64,000 nucleotides of DNA, taken from Mya arenaria. Lineage: Eukaryota > Mollusca > Bivalvia > Myida > Myidae. Below, in pieces: positions 13,075 to 24,919 of the stretch; position 1 is the stretch's first letter, and each line of letters opens with the position of its first letter. The stretch covers positions 45,903,929 to 45,967,928 of the forward strand of contig NC_069130.1 of NCBI RefSeq assembly GCF_026914265.1. Direction: 5' to 3'. The notes beneath the pieces were generated by a model that was not told the DNA's origin, searched no databases, and saw only the letters and a list, made by a program, of their open reading frames with translations. The position numbers and the translations under genes were made by a program.

Positions 13075-13668
13075 CGGGTCTAAATAAGGGGTCTGGATGA
13101 GGCGTCTGAATAAGAGGTCTGAACGAGAGGTCTTAATGAGGGATCTTAGAGAGGTGTCTGAATGAGGGGTCTTAAAGAGGGGTTTGAATGAGGGGTCTTA
13201 GAGAGAGGTCTCAATTAGGGGTCTTGGAGAGGGGTCTGATTGAGGGGTCTTAGAAAGGGGTCTGAATGAGGGGTCTTAGAGAGGGGTCTGAATGAGGGGT
13301 CTTGGAGAGGGGTCTGAATGACGGGTCTAAACGAGATGTCTAAATGTGGGGTCTTAAAGAAGGGTCTGAATGAGAGAGTTGAACGAGAGATCTGAATGAG
13401 GGATATTAGAGAGGGGTCTGAATGAGGGGTCTTAGAGAGAGGTCTTAACGAGGAGTCTTGGAGAGGGGTCTGAATGACGGGTCTGAACGAGAGGTCGGAA
13501 TAAGTGGTCCTAAAGAGGGCTCTGAATGAGAGGTCTGAACGAGAGGTCTGAATGAGGGGTCTTAGAAAGGGGTCTGAATGAGGGGTCTTAGAGAGGTGTC
13601 TAGATGAGGGATCTTAGAGAGGGGTGTGAATTAGAGGTCTGAACGAGAGGTCTGAAAGAGGGATTTTC
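13075..13668. repeat. 26-bp minisatellite built of two 13-bp halves
   Basis: About 22 copies of GGTCTGAATGAGG plus GGTCTTAGAGAGG. The two halves are related, so the 26-bp unit is itself an old dimer. Confidence 0.9.
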
Positions 13669-13723
13669 GAGAGAGGCTGTACAGCTAATGGGTGCGGACA
13701 TGCCTCAACAGCTTTGAACCCAG

Positions 13724-13737
13724 CACACACACACACA

Positions 13738-13769
<32 letters not shown>

Positions 13770-13805
13770 CACGCGCATGCACGCACTCACACACACAAGC
13801 ACGCA

Positions 13806-13854
<49 letters not shown>
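13724..13854. repeat. CA/GCAC microsatellite
   Basis: Alternating CA and GCAC repeats, another possible Z-DNA tract, directly after the 26-bp array. Confidence 0.95.
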
Positions 13855-13856
<2 letters not shown>

Positions 13857-14802
13857 GAACTATCTAACATATTGCCCTTGTTTCTCGTCGGAATATACAT
13901 TTAAAAGATAACCATGATAAACTGATTTCTGTTTAATATGTAAAATCAAGCACAGTCAAAACCCGTTTCATTTTTAAACGTTTTAAGAGATAAGCTGATC
14001 ACTTGCACAATTGAACATGATTTATACTTGTATGGTATCGCCCGATACCAAACGGGACGTTTTGACTAACCGAGCATGTGACTTGTGAGGTTGGGGTTCA
14101 CAGAAAATGATTCAGAGCGTTTTTCCTGTCCTTAAGCTGGTGACACGCTACGAAAAACACCCAGACTACTGCTGACTTTATGCTGTTCAGTGCACCTTAC
14201 AAGCCAGGTAACTATCCCCAAGAACAGCCCCGATTCCATGTCTTACTAATAAAAGCCTAGGTAAGACCACACATTTAATCGAGCCGTTTCACCTTGAATC
14301 CTAACAAAGATCGTGTACCTATTCCAATGCTACTGTTGAAAATACTACTTTTTTCATTCTTAACAAAATAACTCCTCAAATATGAGATTCAAAAGCTAGT
14401 TTGATATTGAAAAAAATAATGTGTGATACAGTGAAGGCTCTTTAAGAAACAAAAGACTAGAAAGTGCAAATGATAAAACCTGTATTGGTAAATTATGTTG
14501 ACATTCTGAAAACAACATCTTGTTTTCGTCATATTCTGCACAACAAATAATATATATAATAGCAGATCAGTAATGATGGGCGAAAGTGGAGTATAATGGT
14601 AATTCACATTAAGTTTGGCACTTCTAATATCCTGCCAGGCAATCAAGAGATGAAGACAGCAGTTTCATTGCGTTACAAAGATTTAAAACAATCACTCGGT
14701 GAAAAAACAAGAAAGAGGTTTGCTTAAGCTAGCTTTGTCCATTTTCGGTCCGATCTGTCAAGGGAAAGATAGCACCACTCCTATTGCTGTTATCCATTCA
14801 GT
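13855..14802. other. spacer downstream of the Ser/Thr-rich gene
   Basis: No recognised feature; it probably holds the 3' untranslated sequence of the minus-strand gene whose stop codon ends at 14803. I saw no clear AATAAA on the minus strand close to the stop. Confidence 0.4.
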
Positions 14803-15761
14803 TCAGGTATGCCTGTAGAATATTGCTAGGGAGGTTGCCAACATGAACCAAAGCGGTGTCATTGGCGTTGTTGGTGTCCCAGTGTTCCCTCCAGCAGTAG
14901 TACCATTACCGGGATCTAAAAAGTTATGAATCATCACTTTAGAAACGAATATTATAGAGCGCTTAAAAAAGTATGAATGGTCTTTAGGAATGGCATCGAA
15001 AAATCCAAAATAATCATAGGCGATTTAGGTATCCAGTAATAGTTCTTTTTAGCGCTGAAATTTGTACTTTTAGATATTTAAATATGCGCTGAAAAAATTA
15101 GATTGTCATTGAATTTGAATTTAAATGGGAAAATAACATTTTGAATTTTGTGTATACATTTTGTTCGATGCGAAAATTTATATACTTTCAAAATGTATTC
15201 GCATTTAATTTAATATGCCCAGAAAAGTATGAATTGTCGTATTGTCTATGTTAACAGATTCAATACAGAGAAGTGCAACCTTTTAAATTTAATGCAAATT
15301 GACTTTGTTAACAAATTTTGTTAAAATGTGTATATTCTTACCAGTGGTGATACTAGTGATGGTAGTAGAGGTAGAAGCACCTGTAAAGAAGAAAATATAA
15401 TGATCATTAATCAATATCTGTTGTCATATTATGAACATCAATACCTACGCATGTAGCTTAACATTACTACTAGAATACTCTGGTAGTTATTATAATAATT
15501 ATATGTTTTACTTGTATCGTCTTAAAACTTCTCTAAGTTTAGTGCTACCATTTTAAAAGAAGCATTATCATTGAATAAATAATCTATATTTCATCTATAT
15601 ATTTTACTGAACTGTAACAAGTCATTAGCAATATATTTTGAATTGAGCATTTCATTTAAGACATACAGCATGGAATATGTAAAATAGTTGAGTTGCTTAC
15701 TCTGAACTAAAGCTGTCCACAGCAGCACAACAACCAGACAACATACCAGGAATTGCTTCAT
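14803..15761 (-). CDS. small secreted Ser/Thr-rich protein, 70 aa, three coding exons
   Basis: Not a family I recognise. Coding exons on the minus strand are 15761-15701, 15380-15342 and 14915-14803, joined by GT-AG introns; the phases (1 and 1) keep one frame to a TGA stop. Residues 1-21 form a signal peptide (MKQFLVCC, then a VVVLLW core). Residues 22-52 are rich in Ser, Thr and Gly with one N-x-T site, as in a short mucin-like stalk. The last 17 residues are hydrophobic with a basic end (PLWFMLATSLAIFYRH), suggesting a GPI-anchor signal or a short membrane anchor. The ATG follows a splice acceptor directly (CTTTTACAG), so an untranslated first exon must lie upstream. The middle exon is only 39 nt. 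It could instead be a longer gene whose outer exons I missed, but signal, frame and stop hang together well. Confidence 0.7.
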
Positions 15762-16713
15762 CTGTAAAAGGAAAAGATAACAGAAAATTGTTATAGTTGT
15801 AATGATTAAGAAATGTGTAGCAAGGGAAATCAGCGAGTCCATTTTATCAAATATGTTTAAGCATACTTAGATTATAATAAGTTAGTTTTAGGCGCGTTAC
15901 GCGCCATGCCTGTTTAAATGGAAGATGCCATTTTTAATGATTAGGGGAAGTGCTTATTGAACGCCGAAAGACGATTCCATTGGCTTGGACTGCACGTTAA
16001 AATATCTTACCCAAATACGTTTATAAATAGACCCATTTAAACAGTGGACAATGGACCTTCCAGTTAAGAAAACCAGTAGCGAATTGTGTTAAACTTGAGT
16101 AACTTATCCATAGATTACATTTTTCACATTTAAATGAATAACTGTAATATTAGTTATTATAAAAATATTGACCAAATTATTACATTGGCTTACATTTTCA
16201 AAATCAATGAATTCACAAAAAGTATACAATTAGCTGCAGATTATATTAAAGTAGTTTTCAGTTCAACTAAAATTTCCTGAAAATTCACAGATAATTCCAT
16301 ATAAATGTCTATACATATCTTGACACTTATTTACAATACCTTAAAAGTTCGTATTTCATTGTAAGGAACGACAATAACAACAATAAAGTTAAAAAAGAAC
16401 ATCAGCTTCTTATGTGTTATTTTTGGTAAACTATCAGTTATCTTATTCAGGAAGTTACATCCTCCCTATCGAAAGAGAAAAAAAATATACCTATGTTAAA
16501 AATCTAGTGCGGCAATCATTTTTATTTTCTTTTAAAACTCTTCGTAATTGGAATGATAATGCTCTGACGAAAAATTAACAAAAGGAAAGTAAATCGTTCG
16601 ATTGGAATTAAATCATTTATTAAAGACATATGTACAATCCCATTAAGATTTTGTATGAAAGAGAAATAAACACAATACTTATTAAATTTAAAACATAATA
16701 TAAACAAGATTAC

Positions 16714-16780
16714 CTCGAAGTATTTCTGTACAAGATTTAAAGCGGTGTCCGTCTAAGATCAATATCGTGATTATATAATC
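16714..16780 (-). promoter_or_regulatory. possible TATA box and untranslated first exon of the Ser/Thr-rich gene
   Basis: On the minus strand, GATTATATAATC (about 16770-16780) is a TATA-like box. About 30 bp further, a short stretch ends in a good donor (CGAG then GTAATC; last exon base 16714). It would supply the untranslated exon needed by the acceptor at 15762. Placement is inferred from signals only. Confidence 0.35.
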
Positions 16781-16789
16781 CGTCTGCCA

Positions 16790-18778
16790 ATAATGCTATG
16801 GCGACCTACCCAAACATTTGTAAACGGAAGTCACCTTTCGTTATCAGCATGACAAATAAGGGTTTTTTCATGATTCATAATCAAGTCATATATGACCGAC
16901 CATGATTGCATCAACATAAATTTGTCAAAAGATGAGTGTGGGGGGGGGGGGGGTCTTTAAACGTCATGTGAGTCGTCCAATGTAAATGGCCGTAATTTAT
17001 ACAAAACGTAAGGACATTTTCACGCTAATTCATTGGTTTAAACAAAATATGACACAACAAAATTGCAAATTAGACAGTTGGCTATGTTTCAAACATTCTT
17101 TTAGTTATTGAAAATGTAGTGAAGAGTCTTCGTGGGGGATTTTCATCATTATACGAAACAAGGACGAAGTCTGAAGTGGATTTTGTGCGAGGCCTGTACA
17201 AGTGGCCGTACATAAGAGGCTATTTATGGACACATGGCATAAGGATCGTATATCTGCCATTGTTTAAATTATGTCCTTATTTCTTCACGATTTCCTTTCT
17301 CAACACTCGAAATGGCATTCGAAAATTCCCCAATACTCTCAAACAAATATGATTTTCTTGTGACGGTTTGGTTATTTATACACGGAGTACATTTTTGTAG
17401 CGCTTTGATCTCCTTAATTACAGTCGTAACTTTCAAGAGATAACGAAGGAAGACTTAAGTTCACATGAAACTTGCTTTGCCTTCTCAAAACTTAAATGGT
17501 CTTTCGCATCTAGGAACAGTTCAGTATTTCATAGATAATTGTTAGAAAGCATCTCACCTATGTTTAAAACGTTTAATGAAAAAACCGAAAATGTGCTAGC
17601 CTAGCGCATTTATGAAGATAAGTGTGAATAGTTTGATTGTAGTGTCGCCCCTCTAAATTACGTACCAGTCCGGTCTACTTATGATACACATTGATTGATG
17701 AAAATCTGTTTACCCGATTCCGATCATATATGCCGGACTTGTATCATACCTATCATTGAACAAACCCCATTATGCCGATACTTCAACAACTACACCACAG
17801 AACGAAGAATGTAGTGCCACCCCAGATAATACCGGTTTTTTTATAACCAATGGTTCGTGTAAAATATTTAAGGACCGGACCCTTTTGTTTCATGCAAGAT
17901 TTTGAAGTATGATTTCCATCAGATCTTCAGTCAAACCATCGTAATAGCCCACATTTATCAAAGGACTTTACATTTATCAATATACATGTAACGACATTCT
18001 ACTATCGTGTGGATCAGTTTAAACTTATATCAAGTGGCTCCGTTAGCAATAATATTGAATTATGATGTCTAGTGACGCCATACAATTGTTGTGTCACTTC
18101 ATAGAGTTGTACTTGTTTATAACTTGTATTTATTATTAATGGTAAAAAGTACATTATAGATCAAGTGTATTGCACTTTGTAGTTTGCTCCTTGTTTTAAC
18201 TGAAATTGGACATTACGGGCATATTTTGCAAACGTTCATAGTATAAAAAAAACTTAAGTGTTTTTTTAATTATTTTTCGTACAATTCTTCTCATACACTT
18301 TCCCTGTTTATAGATCATTCATCAATACCAAAAAAGGTGGGGTCACTAGGCGTCGCCTTTAAGAATATCAGATAACTTCATTTCAAGCGATAACCACCTT
18401 AAGGACCCCTATCAAACCCCCACTCGTTTTTCGTTAGTTTCTTGGTTATTTGATATGGAATACACTGATAACAAGAAAAATGGTGGTATATTTCCTTCCA
18501 TTTGTATGGTTTTACCCTCTTAAAACGTCAAAGGGAGGCAAACGCGTTTTATATCATTATAAAGTTAGTATGCGTTACAGTGACTGACAAGCGTTAACAT
18601 TCATACGAAATCGATGTTTCTCGTTTTGTTAGTTGTATATAGATAAGAGAAATTAACTCATTTAAGCCTAAGAAAGTTTGTTTGCTTCGGTCCATAGTCA
18701 TTTATTTATCTTTCTGAAAATGTCAAAACGCATTACAAGAGGTCGAGTGGCATATCTGTGGTTTGATAAACATACCAA

Positions 18779-18780
<2 letters not shown>
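16790..18780. other. intergenic, poly-G run, no gene recognised
   Basis: A run of 14 G lies at 16940-16953. The 77-codon frame at 17119-17352 has no motif and no splice support. Nothing else identified. Confidence 0.45.

Positions 18781-18782
<2 letters not shown>

Positions 18783-18854
<72 letters not shown>
18783..18854. repeat. (AT)n microsatellite
   Basis: About 36 uninterrupted AT steps; able to extrude a cruciform. Confidence 0.98.
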
Positions 18855-18856
<2 letters not shown>

Positions 18857-19489
18857 GTTGTGCACTGTGCTGTTTGTAGAGTTTTATGTTGTTCTACGTT
18901 TCTTGTTTGTGATTTTGCGTTCTATGTCTTTGGTGTTTAAACTTTTTGCTACTGAGCATGTTTCTGTAGCTTTTTGCATATATATTGTACCAAAAATCGG
19001 TTGGCTTAAATTAAACAAAACCAGATATTTGTAGTTCAAGCTAACTGTAATGTGGTGCAAAGTCAATTTAGTTGTTGTCCATTTAAGTTGTCTCGTTACA
19101 CAAATAGACAGTACACTTAATTCCTAAAATGCCACCATGTGGTACTTGTCAAAATTTTGATATATTCTTTCCTGGCTGGGAAATGTGTGTATATTTGAAC
19201 TTTTGAATATATCTCCGTAACTTGGCGTTATAGATAACTCACTAACAGAACAAAATCCTCTCTATCGTTAAGGATCTTTCAATGTACATATTCTTTGGCA
19301 ACATAAACAAACAGAGGGTTACTTTAAGCCAAAACTGATCAGCGTTGAAACAACGGTTAAGTCAGTACAAATCAAAGCAACCGGATGCCTTCATTGTAGC
19401 AAGTTAGCATTGCCATTAGTAAACTTACAATTACACATCTTGAGTGTTAATAAAGTTTCAAACAACCGAGCATAAATTGATGGAAGCAT
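18855..19489. other. intergenic, nothing recognised
   Basis: AT-rich DNA with no gene or repeat recognised. Confidence 0.45.
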
Positions 19490-19812
19490 TCGGAACTCCT
19501 CGAGCATTTTTATCACCCAGCAACCTTGGATGTATTTGAACGGTTTACATACTCAGAAATCGGAATGTTTAAGTCCGCTACAAGTAGATCGCGTAGTAAT
19601 ATAATTTAACATTTAAACTTAATTACTTAACTATTGGGAATCTTAATTATGTTTGCAATTAAACACTTCACTGGCAATCTATTTAAACTTAGATCAATAA
19701 TACACGCGTAAACACTACATTTAATAAATGATAAAATTAAAACAAAATACGAACTACTTCTACTGATGTGTCGGCATACATCCGAGGCTGTATTCAATAA
19801 AAATGGCTCAGA
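19490..19812 (+). mobile_element. MITE, GGAACTCCTCG family, decayed copy
   Basis: Starts with GGAACTCCTCGAGCATTT and shares internal phrases with the better copy at 32930-33260 (ACAACCT-like, then CATACATCCGA near the far end). The right terminus is eroded. It lies in the spacer downstream of the C1q gene. Confidence 0.45.
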
Positions 19813-20259
19813 ATGTACAATACGTCAACATGATGTCTTTGGTTTATTTACGTTTACTATTCCTACAAAAATCATGCCCCGGTGAACCATTGTAGCCCTC
19901 TCATAAACTGTTAACTTCATAATTGCAAACCTTTTGAACATTTATATAATTGTGACACCTTTGGTAGAAATGAGTGTCCCCTCCAGCCCTCTCTTAAAGT
20001 TTAAAGCCATGAAGAATATTGTACAAGCCAAAACCCATTTATTATTTAAAAACACAGTCGTAGACTATTGTTTGCTTCAATGCATATATTCAAATGACAT
20101 ACATGACATACAAACATATATTCAACGTGTGAACCCGAAAACAGGATTTTATTTTATAAATAAGCGATATGCATACGAGCGTAATGAGAAAATGCTGACT
20201 TCTTGTAATATAACACAAAGTTAAATGAAAAAACAACAAATGTCTTTCTAGAAGTTGAA

Positions 20260-20265
20260 TTTATT
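20260..20265 (-). terminator. polyadenylation signal of the C1q gene
   Basis: AATAAA on the minus strand, about 28 nt past the stop codon ending at 20293. Position and strand suit the C1q gene. Confidence 0.6.
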
Positions 20266-20292
20266 CAACCTCGTCAAACTCAAATAATACGT

Positions 20293-23200
20293 TTAACCCA
20301 CAATCTCATCCGGTTGAGCTGCATAAAGAAGATGACCCGAAAATGTGCAATACACTTCACGTAATCCACCAACCAAGAAATTCGTTTCTTTGTAGACCAC
20401 TACATACACTTCTTCTCCTCCTGTGAGTTCCACAACGACAGCATTGCCCGCCATAGAACGATGGTTGACTCTATGCGAGTAGATTTCGCTTAGTAAACTG
20501 AAACAATTTTGAAGATGGTTTATATTTACTGTATTATTAATCTTATTAATCTTATTTAAAGGAATAGGGTTTTTTTCTTTCAGAAAAAGGCAGTTGGTAG
20601 CATAGCCTAGTGCTTACAGAGTCCATGTTGAATCAGAAAAACAGAAAAAAATGAATAAAACATTCACAAAATATCACCTCCACAATATGCATCAATACGG
20701 TCGCTCCCTCTTTGATTATGTTATCAAATATAAACCATGCAAAGCTCTTGAAGGCAAACACAAATCAGGTCACATCAATGTTCACATAAGTATACCCCTG
20801 ATTGCAAATTAACTTAGAAAGACGAATTCGTCAATCAGTTAGCACGATCGCATTTTCAATTTGTACTGAACTAAAGGTTAATTTGTGTTGCCACAATAGC
20901 AGCTTCGAATAGATATTTTCGGCACTTTAAAGACGCGCCGTTCTCGCGAGTGTAATTAAATGCTAAGGTAAATTTTGTCAGTTAAAGTGAAACCAAAGCA
21001 AACTATAAATGTATGATGTTGTTCGAGTGTTTGAGACCACCTCTTCAGTAGTCGGTTCCACGTAATGCGTCAAGGTATAAGCCAAATCCTTGATTGCTGT
21101 TTCGGTTTTTCGATGTTGGAAGTTGAACGACGTACGTTGGCTGTTCAATATGTCTAACACTTGATACGATTACTTGCAAACAGGTGTTTCATTCATTCTC
21201 TAAGATTGACGTTTTTGCAACGTCAGTAAATATCTTAACGTGGAAACTTTCTCAACATTTATAAGTGACTTAAATACTTATTTTAACCTTACTTATACTA
21301 AACTACCCACCTTCCACCTGTTTTTACAAGCCTCAGATTCACTGCTTTACCCGTTTCCGCGAGGCAATGGAAATTAAATTCGTAGACGCCAGAAATCAGA
21401 ATTCGGTAATGTCCAGATCCAGGGTCGTAGTTGTTGGTGTGGTCCACGAATACTTTGGTGTAAACGAGTGTTGCTCCGTTCGGAAGGGTCAAGTTATATG
21501 TTAGACCAACGGAAAATACGACCACCGGATACGAGTCTGCCATAAATCAACATTGGTTTATTCAATTGAATGGCAGTTACAAACAATATGTATCAGCAAA
21601 AATGTTCACTGATCATAACAGTTGCCTGCGAACAGAATATAAATTCGCTGGCGAGGGCGAAGCAATTATTTCGGTGTTTCGAGTTCAAGTGAAAGTGAAT
21701 CTAGCGCTGAATTCCACAAAAAGATTAATCTAAGATATTGACTTCTTTCTAATCGATTATTTTTGTCCAAAACAAATTGTATGCCATAACATAAAGGACA
21801 GTGACTTTAAATAAATTTCTTTAACCTGGATCTCCGAGGTCCTCATCAGAAATAAGCTGCGCCCCAGAAAACGTAGTATATATATGGTCCTGTGTTCCAT
21901 ATAAATGATTAGGTTTTTGCGCATGCGATTTCACAGACACGCTATCCCCTTGCTGAAAAGTACATACATTAAATTATAATTGATGTCTCGATTTGTTTAT
22001 CAAATTTAAATATGAAAAAGAACAACCAGACTTGTTGCTTTCACCGTCGAATAAGCTGATTTGTCGTATGCGTGTAAAAGGGACTATGCACCAGATGGTC
22101 CAAAACTCGGCAAAACAGTTATTCCTCAAAATTAGCCTAGAACCGTCAATATGAGCTAGTAGGAGACCAATGATACATCACTTTACATAATGAAAGGAAT
22201 AATCGCAACAATCATGTTGCTGTTTCATCTGAGTTTCCCCGTTTAAACATAACGAATAACAGTTTTCCAGCTTAAATTATATGTGTTTATGAGTACAGAT
22301 AAAGATACCGATGCTATTCTTAATTTACTGGGATTTAAGTGGTAGACAACCCCAGTAAATTTCGAAATGGAAAAATGCGCAAAAACTGTGAAAGATGCAT
22401 GTGTCGTAAGCGATGTGATATATCAGTAAGTAAAATTCAATTCGTTGTACACAATATCAATTTGATGTAAGTTTTTGAAGAGTTTGTATCACCTTGTGTC
22501 TACCCCCTTTAAACAGAAGGGACACTTTGAAAGAAAAGCATACCGTTAGTTTCAAAATGACTGTGTTCCCGGCGTCGGCCCAATCGAAGTCGGTGAACGC
22601 ATAAATGGAGCATACATACTGGTTGTTCTGATACAGGTCCAGCCACAGCTCGGCATGTTGTTGCGACACGCTGTTGTTGGAGAGCGTACCACTTTAAGGT
22701 ATGCATTCATATTATCACTAAACGTGTGTATTCATATTTATTTTTCAAAATTATTTTCTGTTATACTTAAAATATAGTATATTACTTAATACTAAATAGT
22801 TTATTTTATTGGGGTTCAATATCTTTAATACACAAGATTATCGAATACATTTAAGAAATCATTTTAATGTCACTAATACCTGAAGAAATGGAATATATAA
22901 TAACCACCGGATGGAGAATAAAATACTCCATCGGACATGTTGAAAGCTTTGAACGAGTCTACTAGTTCATTATGATATTGCACTACATCACCGCCTGCTA
23001 TGTTTTGGTGGTGGTCGGCAGTGGCGGAAAAGGCAGGGAAAATGCGATATCCGAATTCCGGTTCTAAAAAGCATACAAGTCAACTAGAAATGAATAAATG
23101 CATTATCATTAAGTGAGTTTGAATCTTATCGGTACTATTGTATCTCATTTCGGTATATTTTACATTCTTTCTCAGATTAATGCTCCTTTAATTCCATTAT

Positions 23201-24904
23201 AATTTCGAAGAAGGCGCCATCTTCGGAATACCTCTGATAAAACAGACTAGCTTGTGAATTGGCAATAGGAAAACGACGCGTGATGTGACGTCTATGAAAC
23301 AAACGACGATATTACATATGTTCAAACAGACGGATTTAAAGTACTTCCAATCATATTGGAATTTATTTGCAAGTAATTATTGTAAATATAACCAATTACT
23401 ATCATTAAAATGCGGTTCATCTGTGTATGAAAATATGTATATATTCTCAGTGAATGGATAAGCGGATAAGGGATAATTCCTTTCGACTTCACAAACAAAG
23501 CACTGTCAAAACACTTTCATACAGCGATCACCTACATTACTAAAACGCTTTTGATAAGTAGTCAATGTTCATCATATAACAAATGTAAATAACACTTACC
23601 AAGGAAAAGTGATCCCATTTCAACACCAGTAAACGTATTAAGATTCGTGTTCGATAGACGCACAGGATATGTTCCTCTAGTTGTTACCTTGATAGTGTCG
23701 TGGCTGTGTAAATTCAAGATGACAACGTTTCCTGCTGTCGCAAAGTCGCCGTTGGCATGGCCATACAAAGTGGCCAGTAGCGAGGACCCACGGTAAATCT
23801 CCAGAAATATTCTGGCACTTGTGTACGAATTGCCGTAAATCTGGAACTTGTATATGCCCGACTTTGTGCACGTGAAAATGCCACCAGTAAACGATGCATG
23901 GTTGTGATTCGTCACTCTCTGTTATATACAAAATAGATATATAGTATGTGCTTTTTTGTAAATTGATTGCTGGAAAGTGGAAACGCTATGTTTAATAATA
24001 ACCAATAAAAACAAAATGTAGACTAACCGTCGAGTAGGGCACAACTTGTGCAGTTGAAAATGTGTAATCTGGCTGTCGATATGAAAACGCAATCGGGTCA
24101 AATTTACATGAGACTGAAACAAAATAATGATGTGTTATATACTGCAATATTTTTTCGAATACAATCAGACATCAGATTACAAAGAAAATAATATCCATAG
24201 AAATAAAATACCAGGTTCGGTGGAACGGAGATGGTTCATGTTTACCATGGTATACGTATAACAGTCAACTACCAATACTATGGTACTTATATATGTAGTT
24301 AATGACCTAATGTGCTTATATGCAGGACGACCGATCAGACCCAAACATCCGGAAATATCTCAGTCAAATTCCAATCTGATTCTCAACTCCTTTTGCAACA
24401 TTTTTTTTATACTTTCTGAAAACGTCTTTATTTACTGCTTTTTCAATAACGACCTTTTGTCAATGAAATTTCAAAGAAATCTATTCTACAGCTAAACAAA
24501 TCTTTCTGATTTATTAATGTTACTTTTTATATTTTCTTTAAATAGTGACCGGTGTTTAATCAAAATGTTCTATGAGAAAATGCGCTTTTAAAAGGTGCAA
24601 AAACATATTAAAAAATTTGGAATAAAAATATTCTACAAAAAATGCGCCTTCAAAAAGTGTAAAAAGATATACGCTTTTTAATAACGTTTGATACTTAAGA
24701 TGTTTTGTGACATTTGGGCCACAACGTCTATCTACAGCATATGGTATTATGTGCTATGAATTAATTCGATGTTGTTCTAGATTGTGCGAAAATTGTACGA
24801 ATAGTATCTTGCAAAAGTATATTGAAAGTAGTTTTTATCATGCAACCTGGCGTACCATCTGATATACTACCAACCAGTAGCAGGACGTGCAGTACCCGAA
24901 GCAT
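20293..24904 (-). CDS. secreted protein with three tandem C1q domains, 450 aa, eight coding exons
   Basis: C1q-domain proteins are secreted trimeric recognition proteins, heavily expanded in bivalves where many act as pathogen-binding lectins. Coding exons (minus strand): 24904-24847, 24113-24028, 23918-23600, 23063-22880, 22691-22544, 21952-21826, 21536-21311 and 20497-20293. Every junction is GT-AG and all phases agree (1,0,1,2,0,1,2), giving 1353 nt to a TAA stop. Residues 1-17 form a signal peptide (MLRVLHVLLLVG). Domain 1 spans about 24-154 (FDPIAFSYR start, GVEMGSLFL end), domain 2 about 160-297 (PAFSATAD start, YTTFSGAQL end) and domain 3 about 311-441 (VVFSVGLT start, CTFSGHLL end). 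There is no collagen stalk. Domain 1 has its body in one exon while domains 2 and 3 are split differently, so they are old duplicates. An acceptor with a long pyrimidine tract at 24914-24915 lies just upstream of the ATG, implying an untranslated first exon further up. The family call is firm; exon edges were inferred by eye. Confidence 0.9.
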
Positions 24905-24919
24905 CTTGGGGATCTAAAC

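Noticed and set aside
17119-17352. 77-codon plus-strand frame as a gene
   Set aside because: No signal, motif or splice context; length is within chance for a window this size.
21826-21952. AQLISDEDL in the C1q protein resembles a c-Myc epitope
   Set aside because: Chance similarity within a normal C1q C-terminal strand; the intron-exon context is natural.
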